Source: DASRQK01 sp040392005
Lineage (GTDB): Bacteria; Bacteroidota; Bacteroidia; Sphingobacteriales; Sphingobacteriaceae
Direction: 5' to 3'
Length of the DNA stretch: 64,000 nt
Assembly: GCA_040392005.1 (NCBI GenBank)
Contig: JBEBWT010000001.1
Location: 62,001 to 126,000, forward strand
Positions 19,200 to 27,641 of the stretch are shown here, piece by piece; the stretch's first letter is position 1, and each line of letters begins with the position of its first letter. Made by a program: the position numbers and the translations under genes. The notes below the pieces were generated by a model that did no database searches, was not told where the DNA came from, and worked only from the letters and a program-made list of their open reading frames with translations.

Positions 19200-19236
19200 A
19201 AAAAGCCTGTTAATCAATTGATTAACAGGCTTTTTT
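19200..19236. terminator. Bidirectional intrinsic terminator
   Basis: A perfect 26-nt palindrome (19205-19230, arms GCCTGTTAATC and GATTAACAGGC) is flanked by A-run and T-run on either side, serving both the kinase gene (+) and tRNA-Leu (-). Confidence 0.9.
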
Positions 19237-19242
19237 ATTATG

Positions 19243-19324
19243 TACCCAGAGCCGGGATCGAACCGGCATGGGTCGCCCCACTGGTGTTTGAGACCAGCGC
19301 GTCTACCAATTCCGCCATCTGGGC
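19243..19324 (-). tRNA. tRNA-Leu(CAA)
   Basis: 82-nt class II tRNA on the minus strand. Acceptor GCCCAGA pairs with TCTGGGT, discriminator A; anticodon arm CTGGT-CTCAAAC-ACCAG gives anticodon CAA (Leu, UUG codon); long variable arm GGGGCGACCC; T arm with GTTCGATC. CCA is not encoded. The terminator at 19200-19236 follows it. Confidence 0.96.
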
Positions 19325-19342
19325 AATTCCCCTTCGGGGATG

Positions 19343-19372
19343 CAAATGTATTCATTAATCTGGGTTTTGCAA
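19343..19372 (-). promoter_or_regulatory. tRNA-Leu promoter
   Basis: Minus strand: TTG at 19372-19370, 19-bp spacer, TACATTTG at 19350-19343; mature tRNA 5' end 18 nt further. A small CCCC...GGGG hairpin lies in the leader. Confidence 0.8.
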
Positions 19373-19402
19373 AAAAAAAATCATAATTATTTTATCCCCC
19401 GA

Positions 19403-19437
19403 TTTTGAGCTGTATTTGCTGAATTAACCTATATTTG
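19403..19437 (+). promoter_or_regulatory. Promoter of hybrid kinase gene, very short leader
   Basis: TTTTG at 19403-19407, 22-bp spacer, -7 TATATTTG at 19430-19437; the ATG follows only 8 nt after the -7 box, so the leader should be about 3-4 nt. Confidence 0.65.
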
Positions 19438-19445
19438 CCCTGACT

Positions 19446-21206
19446 ATGATTGGTTTATCTAAACTGAAAGAAAATTTTAAGGAACGGTGGGATAAGGAGT
19501 TACCTGATTCTCTAGACCGGGTTATTTTCATTCTCTTTGTCGCAAGTCTGGTGCTTTCACTGATCAAACTGTTCATTGCATTTCCGCTTTACCTTGATAA
19601 TTTTTATATCATTCCGGTGGTGGTACTGGCCATTGTATTTTGCTTTATACTGTTTTATATATTGTATAAAGCCCCCAGGCACCTGCTTTTTTTGACCAAA
19701 TGGGGCCTGATCTGGATGGCTGCCTATATTTTTCTGATTATCTTCTTTTCTCCGGACAGGATTAATTTTGTCAGTATTCAGCACATGTTTATCGTGATCA
19801 TGCTGGCATTCTATGGGATCAACCGGTTTTGGGGTATTGCGTTTTCCGGCTTGTTTGTCCTGACCATTATGGTTTATATTGTCGGTGTGGAAACCGGCCG
19901 GTTTACATTGACTATTTATCCTGAATCCTTTCCGTTTTATTCAGCCTTTATTATTGTTTTTCTCAATTTCGTACAAATTGTGTTTATCCATTTTCTGTAC
20001 AACCGGACCCTTACCAATACAGTCAGGGATATGCGTTTGCTGAATCAACAGTTGGAAGATCTGGTTTCCGCCAAATCCAATTTCCTGTCCACTATGTCCC
20101 ATGAATTGAGGACGCCCCTGAATTCCGTGATCGGGACCGCATACCTGCTGATAGAAAGTGATATGGATGAAAGTCAGCGCAAAAATATACAAAACCTCCG
20201 TTTTTCAGCAGAGAGCCTGTTGATCGTGATCAATGATATTCTCGATTTTTCGAAAATGGACTCCAAATATATTCAACTGGAATCGATCCCGTTTTCACCG
20301 GGGGAGCTCGTTGAGAATGTCTTTCAGGGTATGCAGCAGAAGGCAACTGAAAAATCGCTGGATATGTTCCTCCATATCAAGGAACATGTGCAGAATCTGA
20401 AAGTGGTGGGTGATCCGGCAAGGCTGACACAGATCGTGTTCAATATTTTGGGAAATGCCATCAAATTTACACCCATTGGGAGGATATCGGTGCGTCTGGA
20501 TGTGATCAGGATCAATGAATCGGATATGATGCTGATTATTGAAATTGCGGATACGGGAATAGGGATTGATACTGCCATGCAGGAAAAGATTTTTGAACCA
20601 TTTACCCAGGCTTCTACCAGCACAAACCGGCAATTTGGCGGGACAGGGTTGGGTCTGGCCATTGTACAGCATCTGGTCAATCTGCATAAAGGGAAAATTT
20701 CATTGACCAGTCAATTGGGCCGGGGCTCTCAGTTCAGACTGGAGTTGCCCTATAAACTTCATGTGGGCGAAATGCCTACTGATCTGGAGAAAAATCGAAA
20801 TCAAAAATTGATCCAGGACAAAAGTTTTGCCGGCATGAAGCTGTTGCTGGCGGAGGATAATCAGATGAGTGTGCTGTTTATGAAGCAACTGCTGGCCAAA
20901 TGGGATCTGGAACCTGAAATAGCTTTTGATGGGGAAGAAGCCATTGATCTGATCAGGAAAGGGCATCGTTTTGATGTGATTCTGATGGATATTCACATGC
21001 CGAGAGTGAATGGATTGGAGGCTGTTGAGTTTATACGTGAATGGGAAAGCCAACATGGCGGGCGTGCACATATTATTGCCCTGACCGCTTCCGTTTCGGA
21101 TAAAATAATCAGTGAGTTGAATACCTATGGTTTTGATGACTATTTGGGTAAGCCATTTAATCCCAATGATCTGCAGCACAAGCTGGAGCAGGCTGAGAAT
21201 AAGTAG
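19446..21206 (+). CDS. Hybrid sensor histidine kinase/response regulator
   Basis: 586 aa. Six hydrophobic helices (about 25-185), short coiled-coil, HisKA with NFLSTMSHELRTPLNSV (His219), HATPase_c with NILGNAIKFTP, ADTGIGI and GGTGLGLAI boxes, then a C-terminal receiver (about 463-586) with the acidic pair AEDN, phospho-acceptor Asp515 in ILMDIHMPR and Lys569 in LGKPF. Phosphorelay from His219 to Asp515 is expected; there is no HPt or DNA-binding output domain, so output goes through an unlinked HPt/response regulator. Membrane topology resembles that of the kinase 270 bp upstream, although the tRNA lies between. Confidence 0.93.
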   Translation: MIGLSKLKENFKERWDKELPDSLDRVIFILFVASLVLSLIKLFIAFPLYLDNFYIIPVVVLAIVFCFILFYILYKAPRHLLFLTKWGLIWMAAYIFLIIFFSPDRINFVSIQHMFIVIMLAFYGINRFWGIAFSGLFVLTIMVYIVGVETGRFTLTIYPESFPFYSAFIIVFLNFVQIVFIHFLYNRTLTNTVRDMRLLNQQLEDLVSAKSNFLSTMSHELRTPLNSVIGTAYLLIESDMDESQRKNIQNLRFSAESLLIVINDILDFSKMDSKYIQLESIPFSPGELVENVFQGMQQKATEKSLDMFLHIKEHVQNLKVVGDPARLTQIVFNILGNAIKFTPIGRISVRLDVIRINESDMMLIIEIADTGIGIDTAMQEKIFEPFTQASTSTNRQFGGTGLGLAIVQHLVNLHKGKISLTSQLGRGSQFRLELPYKLHVGEMPTDLEKNRNQKLIQDKSFAGMKLLLAEDNQMSVLFMKQLLAKWDLEPEIAFDGEEAIDLIRKGHRFDVILMDIHMPRVNGLEAVEFIREWESQHGGRAHIIALTASVSDKIISELNTYGFDDYLGKPFNPNDLQHKLEQAENK

Positions 21207-21214
21207 CGCAAAAA

Positions 21215-21242
21215 GATGGCCATCCCACAGGGGATAGCCATC
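21215..21242 (+). terminator. Hairpin after the hybrid kinase gene
   Basis: GATGGCCATCCC (21215-21226), ACAG loop, GGGATAGCCATC (21231-21242): 12-bp stem with one non-Watson-Crick pair. No clear T-run follows, so termination strength is uncertain. It lies between convergent genes. Confidence 0.55.
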
Positions 21243-21290
21243 CAACCTTCAAACCTATTTTAACCTTTAACCTTTATTGACGATTTAATT

Positions 21291-22589
21291 TTACTGTTGC
21301 CTGCCTCTGCCGGACTGAGCGGTTGAGCTCCGGCCGGATTGTGCTTCTGAACTTTTGCCGGTTTTGGCGACTGTGCTGCTGCTACGTGTTTGCGCTTTGC
21401 TGCTGCTGTTTACCGTCTGACGGGCCGGTGCAGTGCGGCTGCCTGCAGGAGCCTGAGTTGCGGTACGGCTGCTTGCAGGAGTCTGTGCTGCACTGCGGCT
21501 GGTAGTTGCCCGGGTGCCGGTTGTGGCACGGGGTTGCTGCACCGCTTTTTCAGCGCTGCCTGCCGCCCGGTTTTCTACTCCTCTGACCGCTACCCGGGTG
21601 CCGGTTGTGGCACGAGGTTGCTGCACCGCTTTTTCAGCACTGCCTGCCGTCCTACTTTCTACTCCTCTGACCGCTACGCCGCGGGATTCGGTAGTCCTAC
21701 TTTCTACTCCTCTGACCGCTACGCCGCGGGATTCGGTCCGGCTGCTGCTTGCAGGAGCTTGCGCTGTGCTACGGGTAGCGGTACCCCTTCCAGCTACATT
21801 TGTCCTGGCAGTCTGAGCGTCCGTAACCCTTGCCGGCCGGGCCTGAGCCCTGGTGTTTTGATCGATGGACGGCCGGTAGATACTGACTGACCGGGAATTG
21901 ACCGCCACCCTGCTTGGTTGTGTGCTGTTACTGACAGACCTCACACTCACCCGGCTTCCGGTCACCCGTTCAATATCCCGACGGGCCGGGCCGCTCACAT
22001 ATTTCTTATTGTTATACACATACACATTATTGATAATGGTCGTGCGATTGTAAATCTTCACGTAGTTTCTGTGTGGCACATAATACCGGTGCAGATATGG
22101 ACTGGTGATGTAACGGTTTGGTACAAATACCCAGTGAAATGAGGGAATCCGTACATTCATCGCAATGCTCATCCGTGGTCCCAGTGGTGCCCATCCATAA
22201 TATCCGCCCCCACTTCTCCAGGTCACCCAGGCAGGTCCCCACTCATAATCCGGCACCCATGCCCATCCATAATAATCGGTGTGAAACCAGCGGCCATAGT
22301 GGAACGGCGCCCATCCCCACTCATAATTGGAGACCCAGGTATTGCCGTAATTGGTCATGACCCAATATCCATTCGAGGAATAAGGCATAAAGTTTGGCCC
22401 GACATCCGGCAACCAGATGTATCCATATTCCGGATCGTCCACCCATTCACCGTAAGGTGCCAATTGATCATAAAACAATTGGAATGAGACCATATTTACC
22501 GGCCTTGCTTCCGCTTTCAATCCCAGGGAAAGGATAAACAGGCTGAGTATCCCAATGATTGCAGTTTTGGTAGTTTTTAACATTTTCAT
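21291..22589 (-). CDS. Secreted Trp/Tyr-rich envelope protein with repetitive basic tail (DUF6600-like)
   Basis: 432 aa. Signal peptide (about 1-28, ending KAEA). Residues 35-160 form a Trp/Tyr/Gly-rich domain with repeating YGxW/WxPF/WAWVPDYEW motifs (YGEWVDDPEYGYIWLPDVG, WGWAPFHYGRW, YYGWAPLGPR), typical of the DUF6600/YXWGXW-type domain. From about 215 to the end the protein is low complexity, rich in Arg, Ala, Ser, Thr and Gln, without hydrophobic segments, and built partly from tandem repeats of 28 and 15 residues. Cell-envelope location is inferred from the signal peptide; function is not known. Composition of the tail differs sharply from its neighbours, as expected for a disordered region. 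Confidence 0.85.
   Translation of the reverse strand: MKMLKTTKTAIIGILSLFILSLGLKAEARPVNMVSFQLFYDQLAPYGEWVDDPEYGYIWLPDVGPNFMPYSSNGYWVMTNYGNTWVSNYEWGWAPFHYGRWFHTDYYGWAWVPDYEWGPAWVTWRSGGGYYGWAPLGPRMSIAMNVRIPSFHWVFVPNRYITSPYLHRYYVPHRNYVKIYNRTTIINNVYVYNNKKYVSGPARRDIERVTGSRVSVRSVSNSTQPSRVAVNSRSVSIYRPSIDQNTRAQARPARVTDAQTARTNVAGRGTATRSTAQAPASSSRTESRGVAVRGVESRTTESRGVAVRGVESRTAGSAEKAVQQPRATTGTRVAVRGVENRAAGSAEKAVQQPRATTGTRATTSRSAAQTPASSRTATQAPAGSRTAPARQTVNSSSKAQTRSSSTVAKTGKSSEAQSGRSSTAQSGRGRQQ
21511..21738 (-). repeat. Tandem repeats in the envelope-protein tail (84 bp x2, 45 bp x2)
   Basis: 84-bp units at 21511-21594 and 21595-21678 (about 93% identical, 28 codons) are followed by 45-bp units at 21649-21693 and 21694-21738 (44 of 45 bases identical, 15 codons, encoding ESRGVAVRGVESRT-type peptides). 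Both lengths preserve the frame. Confidence 0.88.
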
Positions 22590-22717
22590 GGCATTTTCTG
22601 ATTAATGGTGAATATTTCCTGTTAATTCCGCGCGTTTCTTGTCAGTATGACAATAAATGCTGGAGATGGTTTAACACGGGGTCCGTTTTCGCAGGTAACA
22701 ATTGTCGGTACGGAATG

Positions 22718-22747
22718 TTGATTAATCAAAATTATCCGCTAAATTTG
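22718..22747 (+). promoter_or_regulatory. mla operon promoter
   Basis: TTG at 22718-22720, 19-bp spacer, TAAATTTG at 22740-22747, about 50 nt before the mlaE start. The rest of the 208-bp divergent region 22590-22797 shows no gene. Confidence 0.75.
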
Positions 22748-22797
22748 CCGTTTCGGGAAGAAAACAGCCCATCGATAAATTTTTTAAAAAGGCATCC

Positions 22798-23562
22798 GTG
22801 TTGAGAAAAATAAAACGCATTCTATTCGAGCTGGCCAAAATCCATCGCTTTGTAATGCGGTTTTACAGGGAATTGTTCCGGGCCCCCGTTGAATGGAGGG
22901 AAATTGTCCGGCAATGTTATGAAATCGGATGGAAATCTCTTCCGCTGATCTCCCTGACCGGCTTTGTGACCGGTTGGGTATTTACCAATCAGTCCCGGCC
23001 CTCCCTCTCCGAATTTGGTGCGACTTCCTGGCTGCCCATGCTGATATCCATCGCCATTGTCCGGGCCCTGGCCCCGCTGGTGACTGCCCTGATCGCAGCC
23101 GGAAAGGTAGGTTCACAGATCGGTGCCGAGTTGAGCTCCATGAAGGTAACCGAACAGATCGATGCCATGGAAGTCTCGGGCACCAATCCCTTCAAGTTCC
23201 TGGTGGTCAGTAGAGTGGTGGCGACTACGCTTACCATTCCCATCCTGTCATTTTATACGGCGCTGGTGGGACTGATGGGGGCATTTCTAAGCGTGTATAT
23301 CAATGAAGATACCGGATTCATTATTTATTTTGAACAGGTATTCGAAGCCATCAGTTTTCTGGATATATTTTCGCTGGTATTTAAGGCGGTAGTGTTCGGT
23401 TTTACGATTGGTATTGTGGGATCCTACCAGGGATTCCATTCGTCCCAGGGCACAGAGGGAGTGGGCAAGGCCGCCAACTGGTCGGTGGTCATGTCCATGT
23501 TTCTGATATTTATAGAAGAATTGTTGATTGTTCAGATCCTCAACGGAATACGCAACTGGTAG
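22798..23562 (+). CDS. mlaE: MlaE-family lipid ABC transporter permease
   Basis: 254 aa, GTG start (a TTG follows at once). Five to six membrane helices and the MlaE/YrbE signature: RALAPLVTALIAAGKVGSQIGAELSSMKVTEQIDAMEVSG with the EQIDAL-type coupling motif. It is the inner-membrane permease of a phospholipid transport system that maintains outer-membrane lipid asymmetry. Followed 12 bp later by the ATPase gene and then by the MCE protein, the standard core order E-F-D; MlaB and MlaC are not present here, which is common in Bacteroidota. Confidence 0.94.
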   Translation: MLRKIKRILFELAKIHRFVMRFYRELFRAPVEWREIVRQCYEIGWKSLPLISLTGFVTGWVFTNQSRPSLSEFGATSWLPMLISIAIVRALAPLVTALIAAGKVGSQIGAELSSMKVTEQIDAMEVSGTNPFKFLVVSRVVATTLTIPILSFYTALVGLMGAFLSVYINEDTGFIIYFEQVFEAISFLDIFSLVFKAVVFGFTIGIVGSYQGFHSSQGTEGVGKAANWSVVMSMFLIFIEELLIVQILNGIRNW

Positions 23563-23574
23563 AAACCTCTGATT

Positions 23575-24348
23575 ATGAAGAATAACGTCCCCCACATAGA
23601 TTATAAGCAACCGGTGATCGAGCTGAGGGGGATCTTCAAATCCTTTGGTGACCTGCATGTACTCCAGGGGATAGACCTGGATCTTTACAAAGGAGAAAAC
23701 CTGGTCGTGCTGGGTCGTTCCGGTACCGGAAAATCCGTGCTGATCAAGATCATATCGGGTCTGCTGTATCCTGATGAGGGCAGTGTGCAGGTATTGGAAC
23801 GCAATGTGCCCCTGCTGAAAGAAAAAGAATTGCAGCTTTTGCGGATGCAGATCGGCTTTTCCTTTCAGAATAGTGCGCTGTATGACAGTATGACCATCAA
23901 GGAAAACCTCGAATTTCCGTTGGTGCGGAACAAACGAAATCTGAGCAGGAGCGAGATCGACCGGGCGGTGGATGAGGTGCTGGAGGCCGTGGGCCTGGGC
24001 CACACCATTCAGCAAATGCCTTCTCAGCTTTCCGGAGGTCAGAAAAAAAGGATCGGGATTGCCCGTACGTTGATCCTCCGGCCCGAAATCATGCTGTATG
24101 ACGAGCCGACCGCAGGTCTGGACCCGATCACCTGCATTGAGATCAACAGCCTCATCAATGAGGTGCAGGAAAAATACAAGACATCCTCCATTATCATCAC
24201 GCATGATCTGGCCTGTGCCAAGAGTGTTGGAGACCGGATTGTGATGTTGCTGGATGGCAAGTTTGAGCACCAGGGTAGTTTTGACGAAATTTTTGGCACA
24301 GATGATGAACGGGTCAAACCGTTTTATGAATATAATTTTATCACCTGA
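23575..24348 (+). CDS. mlaF: MlaF-family ABC transporter ATPase
   Basis: 257 aa. Walker A GRSGTGKS, Q-loop FSFQNSALYDSMT, signature LSGGQKKR, Walker B IMLYDEPTAGLDP and switch THD are all intact. The FQNSALYDSMTIKENLEFPL stretch is characteristic of Mla/Ttg2A ATPases. Powers the MlaE permease. Lies 12 bp after mlaE and 5 bp before mlaD, one operon. Confidence 0.95.
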   Translation: MKNNVPHIDYKQPVIELRGIFKSFGDLHVLQGIDLDLYKGENLVVLGRSGTGKSVLIKIISGLLYPDEGSVQVLERNVPLLKEKELQLLRMQIGFSFQNSALYDSMTIKENLEFPLVRNKRNLSRSEIDRAVDEVLEAVGLGHTIQQMPSQLSGGQKKRIGIARTLILRPEIMLYDEPTAGLDPITCIEINSLINEVQEKYKTSSIIITHDLACAKSVGDRIVMLLDGKFEHQGSFDEIFGTDDERVKPFYEYNFIT

Positions 24349-24353
24349 AAGGT

Positions 24354-25325
24354 ATGAGTTCAATAGAAAATAGACGTTCAATCATAGTCGGAACTTTTGT
24401 GTTGATCGGGATGATCATCCTGTTCGCCGGAATCTTTATTATGGGTAGCAAGCAAAATCGTTTTGCCAAAACCGTTCATGTATCCACTTCCTTCAAAAAT
24501 GTAAGTGGTTTGAAAGCCGGGAACAATATCTGGTTTTCCGGCGTGAAGGTTGGGACGGTCAAGCAGATCAATTTCAAAGGACTGGAAGAAGTGGAAGTGA
24601 TCCTCAACATAGAAGAAAAATCCCGTGAATTTATTCGTAAGGATGCGGTTGCAAAACTGGGTACAGATGGATTTATCGGTAATAAGCTGATCCTGATAGA
24701 AGGAGGGAGTCCGGATATTCCCCCTGTTGAGCATGGAGACCGGCTGACGGCTGCTAAAAGCGGTGGGATGGACGCTATGATAGAGACCATGGAAATATCG
24801 GGCAATAATTTTATCGATATTACCCGTGACCTGAAAATTTTACTGGCCCGCCTCAACGCCGGTGAAGGAACCGTAGGAGCTGCGCTGACCGATCGTACGA
24901 TGGCGGCGAATGTGCGTACCATGCTTCAGAATCTCACGGTTACTTCCGAAAATTCGGCCAAAGCCTCACACGCTCTGATCGAATTGACCGATAAACTGAA
25001 TAAGGAGGGTACCCTTGTCAATGATCTGCTGACCGATACGGTAATTTTCGGCAGTCTGAAATCCACTGTTGCCCAGCTCAACGGTGTCACACAATCTGCC
25101 AATGCATTGGTTCTCAATCTGCAAGATGCCACCAAAAAACTGGATGCGAATGATAACGCGGTCGGATTGCTGCTGAATGATCCGGAAATGGCTGAGCGGA
25201 TCAGGAGAACGATGGAAAATCTGGAAAGCAGTGCGGAAAAACTGGATCAGAATATGGAAGCTTTGCAGCATAACTTTCTGCTGAGGGGTTATTTCAGAAA
25301 GCAGGCCAGGCAGGCGGATCAATAG
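24354..25325 (+). CDS. mlaD: MlaD-family MCE-domain lipid-binding protein
   Basis: 323 aa. One N-terminal membrane anchor (about 8-30), then a single MCE domain (about 38-120: TSFKNVSGLKAGNNIWFSGVKVGTVKQI...GFIGNKLILIEGG), then a long helical, coiled-coil-like tail (about 150-323) with repeated Leu/Asn/Thr heptads. The MCE ring binds phospholipid and docks to MlaE from the periplasm; the tail may form a longer tunnel, as in extended MCE proteins (inference). Third gene of the mla operon. Confidence 0.93.
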   Translation: MSSIENRRSIIVGTFVLIGMIILFAGIFIMGSKQNRFAKTVHVSTSFKNVSGLKAGNNIWFSGVKVGTVKQINFKGLEEVEVILNIEEKSREFIRKDAVAKLGTDGFIGNKLILIEGGSPDIPPVEHGDRLTAAKSGGMDAMIETMEISGNNFIDITRDLKILLARLNAGEGTVGAALTDRTMAANVRTMLQNLTVTSENSAKASHALIELTDKLNKEGTLVNDLLTDTVIFGSLKSTVAQLNGVTQSANALVLNLQDATKKLDANDNAVGLLLNDPEMAERIRRTMENLESSAEKLDQNMEALQHNFLLRGYFRKQARQADQ

Positions 25326-25464
25326 GGTGTTTTTGGATCAATCTGAGGTTAGGTCAAGACCCATCTTTCTATTTTGTAGGGTAAGGGAAAATTTCGTATT
25401 TTTATCCGGATGGCATGGACCTTATATGATTGCCAGACCCAGCTTTAATTATATTTGAAAAAAA

Positions 25465-26358
25465 ATGAATAATCATACCTTGTCTTCTCCCGGCCAGCGA
25501 TTCAGGCAGGCGATGGAAGCAGAAAATCCCCTGCAGATTGTAGGAGCGATCAATGCGAATCACGCTTTATTGGCGACCCAATCGGGTTTCAGAGCCATTT
25601 ATTTGTCAGGAGGAGGGGTGGCAGCCGGATCTTTGGGGGTGCCGGATCTGGGCATCACTGGTCTGCAGGATGTGCTGATCGATATTGAGCGGATTACGGC
25701 CGTTTGCGACACCCCTTTGCTGGTGGATGTGGACACGGGTTTCGGGTCTTCGGCCTTCAATGTGGCCCGCACAGTGAAGTCATTGATCCGGGCTGGCGCT
25801 GCAGCCCTGCATATGGAGGATCAGGTGGGAGCGAAGCGTTGTGGCCACCGGCCCAACAAGGAACTGGTATCCGGCCCGGAAATGGTGGACCGGATCAAGG
25901 CAGCGGTGGACTCCCGGACGGATGCACATTTTGTGATCGGGGCAAGGACGGACGCATTGGACAGCGAAGGCCTGGAAGCGACATTGGAACGTGCGGTAGC
26001 TTATGCACAGGCGGGGGCAGATTTTATTTTTGCGGAAGCGGTCACTGAGCTATCGCAATACCAGAAGTTTGTGGATGCAACCGGATTGCCGGTGCTGGCA
26101 AACATTACCGAATTTGGGCAGACACCGCTCTGGACAGTGGATGAACTGGCAGCAGCGGGCGCCGGGTTGATCCTGTATCCCCTTTCTGCATTCCGCGCAG
26201 CGAATAAAGCCGCCCAGAATGTCTATCGGCACCTGCGTACGGACGGGACCCAAAAGGCAGTGATCGATACCATGCAAACCCGTGCTGAATTGTATGATAG
26301 CATTGATTATTACGCCTACGAATCCAAATTGGATGCTTTATACGGGAAATCCTCTTAA
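25465..26358 (+). CDS. prpB: Methylisocitrate lyase
   Basis: 297 aa, full length. Isocitrate lyase/PEP mutase superfamily fold; LSGGGVAAGSLGVPDLG, VDVDTGFGS and the catalytic KRCGHRP (Cys126) match PrpB rather than AceA, which is much longer. It splits 2-methylisocitrate into pyruvate and succinate, the last step of the methylcitrate cycle for propionyl-CoA. First gene of prpB-prpC-prpD; the 139-bp gap upstream probably holds the promoter (TATTTTTA near 25397), but no regulator gene is adjacent. Confidence 0.95.
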   Translation: MNNHTLSSPGQRFRQAMEAENPLQIVGAINANHALLATQSGFRAIYLSGGGVAAGSLGVPDLGITGLQDVLIDIERITAVCDTPLLVDVDTGFGSSAFNVARTVKSLIRAGAAALHMEDQVGAKRCGHRPNKELVSGPEMVDRIKAAVDSRTDAHFVIGARTDALDSEGLEATLERAVAYAQAGADFIFAEAVTELSQYQKFVDATGLPVLANITEFGQTPLWTVDELAAAGAGLILYPLSAFRAANKAAQNVYRHLRTDGTQKAVIDTMQTRAELYDSIDYYAYESKLDALYGKSS

Positions 26359-26400
26359 TTAAAATCTGAAATCTTCTTTTCAACCCCGCTCAAAATCTGA

Positions 26401-27588
26401 ATGACTATGACAACAAACTCAACCAATACTGAAAACAGCGCAACCCCGGCTGCCGGTGGTTTCAAACCCAAGAAATCCGTTGCACTTTCGGGTGTAGCCG
26501 CAGGCAATACGGCCTTGTGTACGGTGGGAAAGAGTGGTAATGATCTGCATTATAGGGGTTATGATATTCTGGATCTGGCGGAGGGAGCTGCATTTGAAGA
26601 AGTGGCCTATCTGCTGATCCACGGCACCTTGCCAAACCAGGCGCAACTGAAGGCTTACCGCAGCAAACTAATTTCGTTGAGGGGATTGCCGACTGTGGCA
26701 AAAGCGGTACTGGAGCAAATTCCCGCTGCGGCCCACCCCATGGATGTACTCCGTACCTATACCTCGGTTTTGGGTACGGTGTTGCCCGAGAAGGAAGATC
26801 ACAATCTGGCCGGGGCCAGGGATATCGCCGATAAATTACTGGCCTCTTATTCTTCGGCCCTATTGTATTGGTATCATTATAGCCATCATGGACGGAGGAT
26901 TGAGGTGGAGACCGGAGACGAAACGGTGGGCGGTCATTTCCTGCACCTGTTGCACGGGAAAGAAGTATCACCATCCTGGGTGGAGGCCATGCAGATTTCC
27001 CTCAACCTTTATGCCGAGCATGAATTCAATGCCTCAACTTTCACTTCCAGGGTGATTGCCGGAACCGGATCGGATTTGTATTCTTCTATTACCGGCGGAA
27101 TTGGTGCGCTGAGAGGGCCTAAACACGGGGGAGCCAATGAGGTGGCCTTCGATATTCAGAGCCGTTATGCCGATCCGGATGAAGCGGCTGCCGATATTCT
27201 GCAAAGATTGGAGCGCAAAGAGGTGATCATCGGTTTTGGGCACCCGGTCTATACCGTATCGGACCCGCGCAACCAGGTGATCAAGAAGGTAGCCCGGAAA
27301 TTGTCGGAAGAAGCCGGAGATATGGGACTGTATGATATTGCCGAAAGGCTGGAAACCCTGATGTGGGAACAGAAAAAAATGTTTCCCAACCTGGACTGGT
27401 TCTCCGCTGTATCCTATCACCTGATGGGCGTGCCGACTTCTTTTTTCACCCCATTATTTGTGGTGTCCCGGGTGACCGGATGGAGTGCCCATGTGATCGA
27501 GCAGCGGCAGGATGGCAAGATTATCCGTCCGAGTGCCAATTATACCGGCCCCGAAAACAGGGAATTTGTACCGCTTGAAAAACGCTGA
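26401..27588 (+). CDS. prpC: 2-methylcitrate synthase
   Basis: 395 aa (a second Met at 26407 is possible). Short citrate-synthase family protein with GGIGALRGPKHGGANE, GFGHPVYTVSDPRNQ and the CoA/active-site region SRVTGWSAHVIEQR. The prp context and the DPRNQVIKK segment favour condensation of propionyl-CoA with oxaloacetate, although such enzymes often also accept acetyl-CoA. Lies between prpB and prpD. Confidence 0.94.
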   Translation: MTMTTNSTNTENSATPAAGGFKPKKSVALSGVAAGNTALCTVGKSGNDLHYRGYDILDLAEGAAFEEVAYLLIHGTLPNQAQLKAYRSKLISLRGLPTVAKAVLEQIPAAAHPMDVLRTYTSVLGTVLPEKEDHNLAGARDIADKLLASYSSALLYWYHYSHHGRRIEVETGDETVGGHFLHLLHGKEVSPSWVEAMQISLNLYAEHEFNASTFTSRVIAGTGSDLYSSITGGIGALRGPKHGGANEVAFDIQSRYADPDEAAADILQRLERKEVIIGFGHPVYTVSDPRNQVIKKVARKLSEEAGDMGLYDIAERLETLMWEQKKMFPNLDWFSAVSYHLMGVPTSFFTPLFVVSRVTGWSAHVIEQRQDGKIIRPSANYTGPENREFVPLEKR

Positions 27589-27641
27589 TTTTATAAAATC
27601 AAATTGTAAAAAACATTCATTCATTAGTATAAAATTATAAA

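Noticed and set aside
21390..21890. Plus-strand ORF of 166 codons, Cys/Tyr-rich
   Set aside because: It is the antisense shadow of the repetitive tail of the minus-strand envelope protein.
22798..25325. Possible mce-type virulence or toluene-tolerance operon
   Set aside because: Gene order and motifs fit the ordinary mlaE-mlaF-mlaD lipid transport core; no specialised function is supported.
25316..25342. 8-bp direct repeat around the mlaD stop codon as a full member of the stop-codon duplications
   Set aside because: Too short to exclude chance; mentioned only as a weak parallel.
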